A model generated the notes under the pieces. That model made no database searches, was not told where the DNA came from, and was given only the letters and a program-made list of their open reading frames with translations. A stretch of DNA of 64,000 nt, from the NCBI RefSeq assembly GCF_012489685.1, contig NC_080046.1, positions 35,117,176 to 35,181,175 of the forward strand, read 5' to 3'. This document shows, one piece after another, positions 10,026 through 19,750 of this stretch; position 1 is the first letter of the stretch; each line of letters starts with the position of its first letter. The translations under genes were made by a program, and so were the position numbers. This stretch comes from Lotus japonicus (taxonomy: Eukaryota; Streptophyta; Magnoliopsida; Fabales; Fabaceae).

Positions 10026-12206
10026 ATGCAGGAGGTTAAACCGCAAGAAATTAAACCGAAAATCAATGTTGTGAATCCTGAATCTCCTCCATTGCCAAAT
10101 GTTGAAATTCAGATACTTCCTTCAAAGTATCATGTGCCAATACGTACCATTGCTTTTATAGATACTGGAGCTATGCGCAGTATGATGAATCCAGCTATTT
10201 TACCCTCTGAATACTGGGTAAAAGAAACTCATCATTTCAAAGCAGCAAACAGAGAGACATTCAAAACTACCCTCATGACTAAAAATAAAATTGGGATTAA
10301 ATTCTTCCCTAATTTTATTTTTTGGACTAAAGTCATAGGGTCAGAGCTTCCAGACAAAGATATTCTTATCGGCTGGGACATTTACGTCCAGTGCCAAAAG
10401 CTTAAAGTTCTCGCGAATGGAATCAGGTACAAAAGAGACTTTAAGCCATTCTGCCTAATTCCAAAGCTTTTTACCTTGGCAGAAGCTCCACCGGGATATG
10501 AAGAGATACAAGAAAAGCTGTTAAAGCTTTGTGCTGATAGTCATGACCTCTTCAGACATCCAAATCCTCTCTGGAAGAAAGAAGAATTTTTTGTTCAGTT
10601 GCCTTTCAAGCTAAATGAAGATATCAATCCTACAAAGGCAGCACATCCTGGAATGACTCCTTCAGAACTCAAGGCGGCACAAAAAGAATGTCAACAACTT
10701 ATCAAACAAGGTTTGATAGAACCAACAAAATCAAAGTGGGCTTGCACGACATTTTATGTGAATAAGAGATCAGAACAAGTCAGGCAAAAGAAAAGGCTTG
10801 TAATGGATTATCGTCCTTTGAACCAATTCATCAAAGATGATAAGTTTCCATTGCCAAAAATCTATTCTCTTTATTCCTACATAAAGAATGCCCACATCTT
10901 TTCAAAATTTGATATGAAGTTAGGATTTTGGCAACTTGGCCTTGATCCAAAAGACAGACCCAAGACGGCTTTCTGCATTCCAAATGCCCATTACCAATGG
11001 ACAGTCCTTCCATTTGGTCTCAAGGTTGCACCATCATTATTCCAGAAAGCCATGACAAAAATCTTTGAACCAATACTGCATACCTCTTTGGTGTATATTG
11101 ATGATGTACTTTTATTCTCTCCTGATGAAGAAAGTCATAAAGAGCTCCTTCAACAGTTCTATGACATATGTAACAAGCATGGTGTCATGCTATCATCTAG
11201 GAAATCTCAAATTGCAACAAAGGAGGTAGACTTCTTAGGAATGCACTTTACTGAAGGAAAGTATGTCCCACAACCTCATATTGTTAAAGAACTTCCAAAG
11301 TTCCCTGATGAAGGGCTCACAACAAAGCAAATCCAACAATTTCTTGGAATCTTGAATTACATTAGAGATTTCATTCCGCATGTCTCTAAATACACTTCAA
11401 AGCTTTCCAAGATGTTAAGAAAGAATGCACCGCCATGGGGAAAAGAACAGACAGAAGCAGTAAAATTCTTGAAAAAAGCTGCCCAGAATCCTCCTCCTTT
11501 GAAGATTCCTGGAGATGGGAAAAGAATTCTACAAACTGATGCAAGTGATCACTACTGGGCTGCAGTATTGATTGAAGAAATTGGTGGCCAGAAATTCTAT
11601 TGTGGACCTGCTAGTGGTCAGTTCAAGAATGCTGAACTTCATTATCATACTACCTTCAAGGAGACCTTGGCAGTCAAGTATGAGATCGAGAAGTTTGATT
11701 TTCATCTCAGAGGACATCATTTTGAAGTTCAAATTGATAACTCATCATTCCCAAAAATGCTTGAGTTCAAAAACAAAACTCCTCCCAATCCTCAAATTCT
11801 CAGGCTCAAAGAATGGTTCTCCCTGTATGATTTTTCTGTAAAACATGTCCAAGGGTCCAAGAACCTCATTCCAGACTATCTTTCTAGACCTAAACTGCCA
11901 GGAAATTCCATCCAAATGATTTCATCCACTAATTCCTATCCTCTCATCATGATGAATACTGATCCATCATCTTCCTCTTCAGCCCCTTCAGCCAGAAAGA
12001 AATACTTTCCACCTGAGCTTTCGACGGACTTCTTGAATCCGAGCATCATTAGAAGATTTGCTGAAGATCACATGTTTCATTATTTAGCACTATCCCTACA
12101 TAAACATGACATTATACCAAAGGCCACCTTGTTTCACTCTGCAACTCCTTTTATAAATATTTTTGCCCTTTTATCAGGACAACCTTTCATTGAGGAAGAC
12201 TTATAG
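10026..12206 (+). CDS. EPV protease / reverse transcriptase / RNase H
   Basis: The 726-codon ORF from ATG 10,026 is continuous upstream to about 9,590, so the Met is not a natural start; it was part of one polyprotein. Visible domains: aspartic protease with FIDTGAMRSMM (about codons 45-50); RT with RLVMDYRPLN, FDMKLGFWQL, LPFGLKVAPS and the catalytic YIDDVLLFS (about codons 260-370); RNase H1 with LQTDASDHYWAA and a closing DYLSRP (about codons 490-620). A Ser-rich tail follows. There is no integrase, which separates it from the Gypsy elements nearby. It would copy the viral pregenomic RNA to DNA. This domain block is intact over 2.2 kb, in contrast to the broken regions upstream. Confidence 0.85.
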   Translation: MQEVKPQEIKPKINVVNPESPPLPNVEIQILPSKYHVPIRTIAFIDTGAMRSMMNPAILPSEYWVKETHHFKAANRETFKTTLMTKNKIGIKFFPNFIFWTKVIGSELPDKDILIGWDIYVQCQKLKVLANGIRYKRDFKPFCLIPKLFTLAEAPPGYEEIQEKLLKLCADSHDLFRHPNPLWKKEEFFVQLPFKLNEDINPTKAAHPGMTPSELKAAQKECQQLIKQGLIEPTKSKWACTTFYVNKRSEQVRQKKRLVMDYRPLNQFIKDDKFPLPKIYSLYSYIKNAHIFSKFDMKLGFWQLGLDPKDRPKTAFCIPNAHYQWTVLPFGLKVAPSLFQKAMTKIFEPILHTSLVYIDDVLLFSPDEESHKELLQQFYDICNKHGVMLSSRKSQIATKEVDFLGMHFTEGKYVPQPHIVKELPKFPDEGLTTKQIQQFLGILNYIRDFIPHVSKYTSKLSKMLRKNAPPWGKEQTEAVKFLKKAAQNPPPLKIPGDGKRILQTDASDHYWAAVLIEEIGGQKFYCGPASGQFKNAELHYHTTFKETLAVKYEIEKFDFHLRGHHFEVQIDNSSFPKMLEFKNKTPPNPQILRLKEWFSLYDFSVKHVQGSKNLIPDYLSRPKLPGNSIQMISSTNSYPLIMMNTDPSSSSSAPSARKKYFPPELSTDFLNPSIIRRFAEDHMFHYLALSLHKHDIIPKATLFHSATPFINIFALLSGQPFIEEDL

Positions 12207-12257
12207 TATTTATGGTGTACTACTTTACTCAGTAATTATCCTATTTTATTCCCAACT

Positions 12258-12856
12258 ATGAAGATGATTGAGTTTTTAGAAAATTCAGAGAATGAATCCT
12301 CATTACTTTGGAATTTGCTAGAGTGGTACCAACCAATGGATCTTTGGTAGAAAAATCTCCATTCAGAGCTTTGGTAGAAAAATCTCCATTCCAGCATCCT
12401 ACAACAAAGTTCCTTTGGACTCAAAATCAAGTTAGGATTTGGTCAACATTTCCCAATATCTCGATCTTCCAAGGAGAGGACAAGCCTCCCTTTCATCAAG
12501 CTTATCTGATAATTCAGCTCCATGAGTTGAATGGAACTTATGGTGAAGTGGTTAACCTTAGTTCCACATGTTCTCATCTAAAGCCGATGGATATTATCTG
12601 CTTTCCTCTAAAAGAAGATCCTCCTACTATTCATGATCAGGGAGAAAAAGTAATGCCAGCTATTAGGAGTGTTACTGACAAGACTCTTAGTGCAGTAGAC
12701 CTGGGTGGACCAGGTTATGTGACAATGCAAGATGCACAAGACCCTTATCCAGAACCGTCTCAAGAGCATGAACAAATTGTTTTTGATGACACAGGTAATT
12801 TGTTTGACATGAACATGTCATCAGAACATGAGCCTATATGCAAAGGATGGGACTAA
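12258..12856 (+). pseudogene. EPV downstream ORF of unknown function, frameshifted
   Basis: Past the polymerase a coding-like stretch begins at ATG 12,258 and stops after about 30 codons; an ORF in another frame (ATG 12,308) runs to 12,856, 182 codons. It includes IWSTFPNISIFQGEDKPPFH, YGEVVNLSSTCSHLKPMDII and an acidic tail. The codons around 12,330-12,380 carry a short duplication (GGTAGAAAAATCTCCATTC twice), which may be what broke the frame. I see no transactivator/inclusion-body motif. It lies where other caulimovirids place a second ORF, just before the promoter. The function is unknown. Confidence 0.5.
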
Positions 12857-13083
12857 TGTGCTAAGTCATTTGTCGTCTATTGTAAAATATAAGTTAAATA
12901 AAAATCACTAGAAGTGATTATGTAAATATGGTGTGATGATGTCATGATAAAGTCATGATAATGTAAGATGATGATGTTGTAAGTGATGCAATCATGATGT
13001 ATGCATCCATTAGAATAATGCGGAATGCTGATGTAAGCATCCACTAAGTGTTGCTTGCATTTTGTTGTATTAGGGCCCCTTTG
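12857..13083 (+). promoter_or_regulatory. EPV intergenic promoter region
   Basis: Between the last ORF and the TATA box lies AT-rich sequence packed with near-repeats of GATGATGTCATGATAA, GTCATGATAATG and GTGATGCAATCATGATG at 12,936-13,000. TGATGTCA/GTCATGA cores are like the bZIP (as-1-type) sites of caulimovirus promoters. This is pattern similarity only. Confidence 0.45.
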
Positions 13084-13094
13084 CCTATATAAGG
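13084..13094 (+). promoter_or_regulatory. EPV TATA box
   Basis: CCTATATAAGG stands between the last ORF and the primer-binding site, where caulimovirids place the pregenomic RNA promoter. Transcription would start about 30 bp later, near 13,115. Confidence 0.65.
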
Positions 13095-13239
13095 AGCACT
13101 CCTCATTTGTAAGAATCAAGTTTCCTATCCATCAATAACATAAGTGTGTTCTATAAACATGTCTTTCTAAACTCTTTCTTTTCCTTTCTGAAAGCTTGAT
13201 TCTTATTATTATGGCATAGATCCTTGAGTTCCAGAGAAG

Positions 13240-13440
13240 ATGGCTCTCCGAGATATAAAGTATGCTCTACACTTGCCTCTTCATGAGGATCTGGTGTATC
13301 AGAAATATATCCGACCAAAGATCCATTGCTACGGTCCTCTTTGTTATTTGTGTGATAGATCAAATATAGTAATTGTGGTTCGAGAAGTAGGCCAATGGTT
13401 ATGCCTGCCGAGAAGCTCATCTTGTGAACAATTTGATCAT
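13240..13440 (+). other. EPV leader with short open stretch
   Basis: The leader between the TATA box and the primer site has an open frame from ATG 13,240 that runs through the primer site into the duplicated movement-protein start. Caulimovirid leaders commonly carry short ORFs. I do not recognise the product and would not call it a gene. Confidence 0.35.
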
Positions 13441-13473
13441 TATATGAATAACAGAGGGGCTCCCGACCAACAG

Positions 13474-13486
13474 TGGTATCAGAGCC
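13474..13486 (+). other. EPV primer-binding site (tRNA-Met)
   Basis: TGGTATCAGAGCC is complementary to the 3' end of initiator tRNA-Met, the primer site used by Caulimoviridae. It lies about 100 bp upstream of the movement-protein start at 13,583. An inverted second copy is at 31,262-31,274. Confidence 0.85.
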
Positions 13487-13530
13487 TAACTGCAGTCAGA
13501 GCAATCTTCTCTGTTCTCTTTCTCGAGGGT

Positions 13531-13995
13531 ATATGTTATAATAATAGGATTAAGGTGAGTAAGAAGGAAACCCCCACACATATGAGTGACGACCAAATAG
13601 ACTCTCCCCGACCCAGCTCTGTAAACCATACCTCTAAAATCTCAATCCCTGCCTCTTGTAAACAGACTTTAGCCTCTAAAATAGAAAACCTTGTGGAATA
13701 TTCCTATGTTCCTGAAGGTGCCCAAATTGAAACAGCAGTACCACCGCTTCTCAGTCCATACAATGTTTTCAGAAGACACAAATCCGGCTTCACATGGTCC
13801 TTTAAAAAATTAATTTCAACTCCTCGACCAGGAGTCAAAGAGATTATCCAGACCACTAAACTGGATAAGTGCCAGCTTAAGGCTACCTTTGCAGAACAAT
13901 ATGTAGATCTGGAAATAGATCCTTCACTGATCAAGTTATGGCAACAAGAAGGCTATGTAGCCTTACATCTTGTAGCGGTCCGTCTCATACTTACT
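13531..13995 (+). repeat. Second copy of EPV leader end and movement-protein start
   Basis: This 465-bp stretch repeats 6,641-7,104 with a few substitutions and one extra T. It shows that the insert is a little longer than one circular genome. The movement-protein frame is open here from ATG 13,583 through the site that is shifted in the first copy, but the sequence is cut at 13,995 by the palindrome. Confidence 0.8.
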
Positions 13996-14401
13996 TTCCG
14001 TCCGTGGAGAGTAAGTATGAGGCGGACCGCTCCAAGATGTAAGGCTACATAGCCTTCTTGTTGCCATAACTTGATCAGTGAAGGATCTATTTCCAGATCT
14101 ACATATTGTTCTGCAGAGGTAGCCTTAAGCTGGCACTTATCCAGTTTAGTGGTCTGGATAATCTCTTTGACTCCTGGTCGAGGAGTTGAAATTAATTTTT
14201 TAATGGACCATGTGAAGCCGGATTTGTGTCTTCTGAAAACATTGTATGGACTGAGAAGCGGTGGTACTGCTGTTTCAATTTGGGCACCTTCAGGAACATA
14301 GGAATATTCCACAAGATTTTCTATTTTAGAGGCTAAAGTCTATTTACAAGAGGCAAGGATTGAGATTTTAGAGGTATGGTTTACAGAGCTGGATCGGGGA
14401 G
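13996..14401 (-). repeat. Inverted third copy of EPV 5' region, part 1
   Basis: From 13,996 the sequence is the reverse complement of the segment that ends at 13,995, with only a dozen bases between the arms. Divergence from the forward arm is low. It stops at 14,401 because a solo LTR is inserted, and resumes at 31,140. Confidence 0.85.
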
Positions 14402-15104
14402 TGTGAGACCCAAGTTTTTAAGTTTGGAATAAATCGAATAAAATTCCTTTTCACGATTAATTTGATGTGACGTGAAGGAAAACCTGAACAAGTGTTTATG
14501 GAATGGAATAAATTTGTGAAGGAGAAAGTTCAGGAAAAAGCTAAGGATTGTATCAAAGTCGATAAAAGTTCTAGCACGATTAGTATTCGCTTAAACCTAG
14601 GTCAAGAACGCTAGTAAATAGCTAATCTACTCTTTAAGACACGATGGAAACTAATTACAAAAATCTTCAGAGAAATGTTAGAACTTCTCTTATTCGTCTA
14701 TAAACAAGCGTTTCGATACGATACCCTAGAACGTACTAACGTCAAATTCCAATACTCGGAAGTTTGCCGAAACCGAATCACTGATAGTCCAAGAAACCTA
14801 AAATCAACGGACGATGAAGACTTTTTCTATTCGGAGCTTCAAACGAAGATTCCACAGGCGTACGCCTATTTCTCGATATTTCTAATCTTTCTTCAGAACA
14901 AAGTTTTCTCATCTGACATCAACTGCAAAAAGTAGTTTTTCGGGTAAAATCGATTTACACCGACTTTTGATCGTTTGATTTAATTCCAAGAAACCCGTTT
15001 TGAGTTCTGGAATTCTGTCACCAGAACTTATCTTAGAATTCTCCGAGGAATACGCAGGAAAAATCGGAATTGCGAAATTTTCATTTTTCCGCATTTTCCA
15101 AAAC

Positions 15105-15115
15105 CTATAAATAGC
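15105..15115 (+). promoter_or_regulatory. TATA box of the solo LTR
   Basis: CCTATAAATAG lies about 700 bp into the LTR, the same distance as in the nested element's LTR (17,631). This makes U3 about 0.7 kb and the R-U5 part over 3 kb. Confidence 0.65.
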
Positions 15116-16626
15116 AAGAAAATGAAATTTTTTCAAAAACTTACCCATTTTGAACCCCAAACCCGCGAGCTTCAAGGAGAGAAAGGGAGGAAGTGATTTT
15201 CGCCGTTTCTTGCCCTATTGCTGCACAGTTCGTTGCTAATCGAAGACCTCGAGGTACTGATGCTATTTCTTACTTCTAATCGTCAATTCTGTCGACTTTC
15301 TCTATGTCTTTCTGTGCTCAAAGTTTTGAGGTTTTTGTAAAACTGTCCAAATAACTCGATTTCTCTGCCTAAACTTATTCCCTGCATGCCCCTGAGCGTG
15401 TTTCGCGGATTACATTTTGCCGAATGTCGCCGACATGCCGCCGGGATCCATTTCTGTTGGAAAAACCCATTTTTGGACAAAGTTTCGTTCTTTAAGCTGA
15501 AAATTCACGACTTAGCTTAGCGCTAGTAGGATTAGTCGTCATAAACGTCGTTGGTGACGTCCCCATCCAATTTATTTTTCGAAAATCCAGTTTTGAAATT
15601 CTGAGCTGAAAATAATGACCAAAATACCCCTGCGATAGTTTTTGATCCGAAAATTTTTCTGAGCTTAGATTCGTCTTAGTTACGGCTAATGATAACCTAG
15701 GAACCAAGTTTGATCGAAGAAAAATCGGGCCACCCAATTGTGAAAAGTGGCCGAGAGCTCCTCATTGGGGGGGGGGAATTTCGTTTTTCGAAAACTTGTC
15801 TTGACGCGTTAGATTGTCGTACTTCGGAGTTTATAATGTTTCGTGTAACCCTAGTACGTATTGTTTGCTGAGTTTCTGACTCATTGTGGTTGATTTCTGT
15901 GAATTTGTTCTAAGGCTCGTTTGAGGAACTTTGTGGATTCGAAGAGGAAGTTTATGAAGGAAAACTTGGAGAGCGAGCTGGAGAACCTACAAGTGAGGGC
16001 TACTCACTGAATACTAGATAATGCTTTAGGTGTCGACGAATTCGACTTGATTTATTGTTTATGCACTTGATTGTGTTTGACTGGGAAAAATGTTTTCTGA
16101 GGCTATGGCTGACAATTGATAATCTTGTATCGCTTGATTGTTGTTGATAATGATTCACATGCTAAGTGCTACCTGGTTAATCTAGGATGTTTGATATTTG
16201 CCTTATATGCTAACTGTTACATGGTTATTCTCAATGTGTTGATATATGTGTCATGACTATTGGATTGTGTTGATTGGATTATGTAATTACACATATATCC
16301 GTTGTTCGTCAGAGTGAGGATAACAGGCAGTTATGCCAGAATTTATCGTGAGATTTTGAGAAAGTTTGACAGGACGGGCCGAGGTTCGGACCCTTGTTGT
16401 TATTTTGATGGATCGAGACCTTCACTGGGAATTACTTGGGATTATGGGATCTTTTTAAACTCATAGGCTTAGAGACAAAACTAAATGGAAACTATTTTAC
16501 GAGGAAAATTCATAAGACATTAAACAACCTCTAAACCTTTAATTAATGATTACAAGCTCAAATAAGAGCTTAAGACTTGATTATTAGGTTTGGAAAATGA
16601 GAAGTGTCGCCGAGTCCAAGTTTTGA

Positions 16627-16922
16627 GGAAACTAATGAGTTTCCGAGTATGTTGATACTCTTTCGCTCGATGAGCAGATTTGTGGATTGACTATCTAAAG
16701 GATAAGTCGGGAAATTAATAAGTTTTCGGGTATGTTGATACTCTTTTGCTCGATGAGCAGATTTGTGGTTTGACTATCTAAAGGATAAGTCGGGAAATTA
16801 ATAAGTTTTCGGGTATGTTGATACTCTTTCGCTCGATGAGCAGATTTGTTATTGGGCTATCTGAAAGATAAGCCGGGAAACAGGTAGTTTCCAAGTACAT
16901 AGGTACTTTTTGCTCGCTGAGC
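16627..16922 (+). repeat. 83-bp tandem array of hairpins in the solo LTR
   Basis: Period 83 bp (16,645; 16,728; 16,811), about 3.5 units. Each unit holds GGAAACTAATGAGTTTCC-type, GAGTATGTTGATACTC-type, GCTCGATGAGC and GACTATCTAAAGGATAAGTC-type inverted repeats. In the last unit they change to GGAAACAGGTAGTTTCC, AAGTACATAGGTACTT, GCTCGCTGAGC and GGCTATCTGAAAGATAAGCC. Stem changes are compensated on the other arm. Confidence 0.85.
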
Positions 16923-17630
16923 AGTTTTTGACCATCGGATGTGTAAGACCTGAATTTTCAGAACAAGCTAGTTTCCGACTCACGCGTAGGATCAGTGTAA
17001 GCGTGACAGGAGTTTGATATTTGAGGAAGATTAATGAAGAAGAAAGTTCAGGAATTGCTTGAGGAATGTTGCGTAGTTGTTTTCGGTGTTAGTGCGAGTC
17101 GTCTGCACACTTGCCTTAGGGCGAGCGTGTCCAGAATAGGCTATTTCGCTCTTAAAGCAACGTTTTGAGTGAGATTTCGAACTCTCGGAAAATTTAAAGT
17201 TTCTCTTTATTTTTCCATCGACCAGCGTTTCATTTCGGAACTCTGGACTGTACGCACGATAGGTTTCACTTTTCGGATGTCCGCCGACGCTAATTTCTTT
17301 GCTTCGAAACCCTATTTTCGAGCAATGGATGAAGACTTTTTCTATTCGGGACTTCTAACGAAGATTCCGTCCGCGTTGCCAGACTTGTTTCGACGTTTCC
17401 AATCTTTCTTCAGTTGGAAGTTTTGTCGTTTGAGCATCACAGCAAAAAGTAGTTTTTCGGGGCAGATTAACCGACACCGCTTTTGAGTTTTTCGATATCG
17501 TTTTTCCCAAATCCTAGATTTTTGTTTTGAGTTCTGGAATTATGACGCTAGAATCTCTCTTAGAATTCCATGGTGATCGTGCTGCAAAAATCGGAATCGC
17601 GAAATTTTCATTTTCCCGCGATTTCGCCCG

Positions 17631-17642
17631 CCTATAAATAGG
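17631..17642 (+). promoter_or_regulatory. TATA box, 5' LTR
   Basis: CCTATAAATAGG, 690 bp into the LTR. It is repeated at 26,240-26,251 in the 3' LTR, where it could drive outward or LTR-gene transcription. Confidence 0.7.
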
Positions 17643-19033
17643 CGAAAAAGCTAATATCCTCTTCATTTTCACCATTTTGGCCGAGATTGTGGAGAGCTTG
17701 GGGGGAGAAGGAGAATTCGCGAAACCTTGACCAATCTTCGTGCAGTTCGTCCCTACTTATAGGTATCGAGGTAACTATCATGAATCCTGCCTCTGATTGT
17801 TGTTTCTGTTGCGTTTCTGAAGCCGTTTCTGTGCTCTAAGTTTTGAGCTTTTTCTAAAATTGTCCGATTTCTCTGATTTCTCGCTTGGGTTATGTTCCTT
17901 ATGTTCCCCTGAGTCTAAAACCTCTGTCAGTAAACTCTGATTTCGATTCAGTTGTCCAGGATCTGAAAAATTGACTCAAAACTCTTTTTGTCTCACATTT
18001 CGAAACTTTATTGTCGTAAAGCTATAATCTGACTTCGTGCCTTTAGGATTTGTTGTCACGGATGTCATGAGGATCGTTGCTGTCAAATTTGTTTTCAGAA
18101 CTGATAACTTTGAAGTTTTGAGCCTTTATTTTGGACCAAAATGCCCCTGCGTAGTCGTATTTCGGCCCGATTGTCCGAAAATTGTTCTGACAGTTTCTTT
18201 GCCTTAGTTTTACCCTAAAACTACCTTGTAAACTGATTTGATCGAAGAAAAAGAGCCGAAGCCCTTTTCTCCTTAGGGCCGTGGGTTTTCCTAAGGGGAG
18301 GGGAGTTTTTCGTTTTCGAAAACTTGTCCTTTCGTACACGTTTGTCGTATTCTGAAGCTTTGATGCTTTGTCTATCGTTTATGTATTGTTTTGCGATCGA
18401 ACTAATCGATTTTGTGTGAATTCTGCTTTGTTTTTCTCCGAGGTTCAGTTGAAGGAACTTTGGAAGTTTCAAGGCATTCCTGTGAAGGAGATTTGATTTG
18501 CGAAGCTGGATCAGCTCGAGGTTAGGGCAACTTACATATATATTAGCTATGAATGCATGATAGGCGTCGATCAATTCGACTTATGCTTTACTTTGATGTT
18601 GATTATGTTGATGAACTGATGTTGTGCTTTGTTGGATTGTGCGTTTTGACGCGACTTCGGAGTGGAGATTCATTGATCTGGTGATCTTTGATGTTTCGGG
18701 TTGGATGAACAACCCTAGGCAAGTTCAAACGAGGGGTTTGAGACTTAGCCACTTGCTGGTATTTGTTGGAATTCTTAGACTTTCCCCGGAAAACTTCTTT
18801 TGGGTGGTTGGTTTTCGGAAAACCTAGAATGAATAGAATTTTGTAAACTAAAGACTTGGGAAACCTAGATTTTGAGAAATAAACTCATAACCTGACTAAT
18901 CTGAACTGAAATCATTTTTTTATTAACGTTTAAGTATAGGAAAACTGAAGGGGAAAATATTTACGAAAGACGGGGAAAAGTCGACCTTTGTTGTGAGTTA
19001 TTGGAATTGGGGAAAGCCACCAAGGTGAGCTAT

Positions 19034-19190
19034 GGTGATGACTGAAAGTCACCGAGTACTTTACGTACTCTTGTTGATGGGGTTGTGTTGTATTGACCGA
19101 CATTAATCCCTTGGGTTCTCTTGTTGTTGGAGCGGTGTTGTATTGACCGACACTTACTCCGAGTTGTGTTGTATTGACCGACACTAACTC
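19034..19190 (+). repeat. Hairpin cluster 1 in 5' LTR (TGTATTGACCG loops)
   Basis: Three stem-loops share the loop TGTATTGACCG (19,080-19,110, 19,129-19,160 and 19,161-19,190), flanked by different but self-complementary outer arms (GGG/CCC, GGAG/CTCC, GAGTT/AACTC). Just upstream are GGTGATGACTGAAAGTCACC and GAGTACTTTACGTACTC. Confidence 0.75.
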
Positions 19191-19276
19191 ATGGGTTTGT
19201 TGAGATTGGGTTGTGAGCTAAACACTTTCGTGGTAAGGACGATTCGTTGTTTGGCTAACCACGTTGCATTCAATCG

Positions 19277-19513
19277 GGTGAATAACGGGAATGGTTCACC
19301 TGTGCATATCATGGTGAATAACGGGAATGGTTCACCTTGCATTAATGATGAATAACGGGAATGGTTCATCATTCGGTGAATAACGGGAATGGTTCACCAA
19401 GGATGAATAACGGGAATGGTTCATCCAGGATGGATTTCATCCAGGATGGATAACGGGAATGGTCCATCCATAGTGAAAATGCTTCACTTGTGGCGAACGG
19501 GAACGCGTCACAA
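19277..19513 (+). repeat. Hairpin cluster 2 in 5' LTR (TAACGGGAATGG loops)
   Basis: Six stem-loops share the loop TAACGGGAATGG: 19,277-19,300, 19,313-19,336, 19,344-19,373, 19,375-19,398, 19,401-19,426 and 19,444-19,469. Arms vary in step: GGTGAA/TTCACC, GATGAA/TTCATC, GGATGAA/TTCATCC and GGATGGA/TCCATCC. Two looser relatives follow to 19,513. An identical array occurs in the 3' LTR at 27,886-28,122. Confidence 0.9.
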
Positions 19514-19750
19514 ATCCGGATTCATATTGTGCATTTCACGCATACATTCATGCTGACTGAGACTGTGTGCTGTTTGTTTATTGAAGTAATGTTAGAGCCA
19601 TAACATGCTAGGATTATTTATATGCTTATATAACAACTTATATATATACCCTGTCACATGTTGTGTGTATATGTACTTATTGCTGTGAGTTGACCCTAGC
19701 GCCTTGGCTTTGTCTGTATGTTTGTCTTTGGGCGGTCGGCCTGCTGCCAG

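Larger units (their letters stand above)
6641..13995 (+). mobile_element. Endogenous pararetrovirus, petuvirus-like, more than one genome unit
   Basis: The segment holds, in order: a 30K-type movement protein region, a coiled-coil linker, a capsid region with a CCHC knuckle, aspartic protease, RT (YIDD), RNase H, a small extra ORF, a TATA promoter and a tRNA-Met primer site. There are no LTRs and no integrase, which is the Caulimoviridae plan. The leader and movement-protein start at 6,641-7,104 recur at 13,531-13,995, so one circular unit is 6,890 bp, in the size range of petuviruses. The near single-polyprotein layout favours a Petuvirus-like or florendovirus-like assignment. Several frameshifts and a stop make it non-functional as it stands. 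Confidence 0.85.
14402..16941 (+). mobile_element. Solo LTR of a long-LTR chromovirus, left part
   Basis: It starts TGTGAGACCC right after GGGAG (14,397-14,401); the same GGGAG follows the other end at 31,140-31,144. Leaving out the nested 12.56-kb element and its target copy, the two parts add up to about 4.18 kb with TG...CA ends. No internal domain exists, so it is a solo LTR produced by LTR-LTR recombination. Start, TATA region, leader blocks and end (GATCGGGGTGTTACA) parallel the LTR of the nested element, but at clearly lower identity, so it is a related but distinct family. Confidence 0.85.

Noticed and set aside
17169..17486. 105-codon ORF in the U3 of the chromovirus LTR (and its copy at 25,778)
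   Set aside because: Lies upstream of the TATA box, has no counterpart in the solo LTR, and no recognisable domain.
18043..18574. Minus-strand ORFs of 98 and 117 codons in the chromovirus LTR
   Set aside because: Not conserved in the solo LTR; opposite to the likely transcript; no domain.
19277..19513. CRISPR-like array
   Set aside because: Spacing is irregular, the repeats are self-complementary stem-loops with covarying arms, no unique spacers or cas genes, and the context is a plant LTR.
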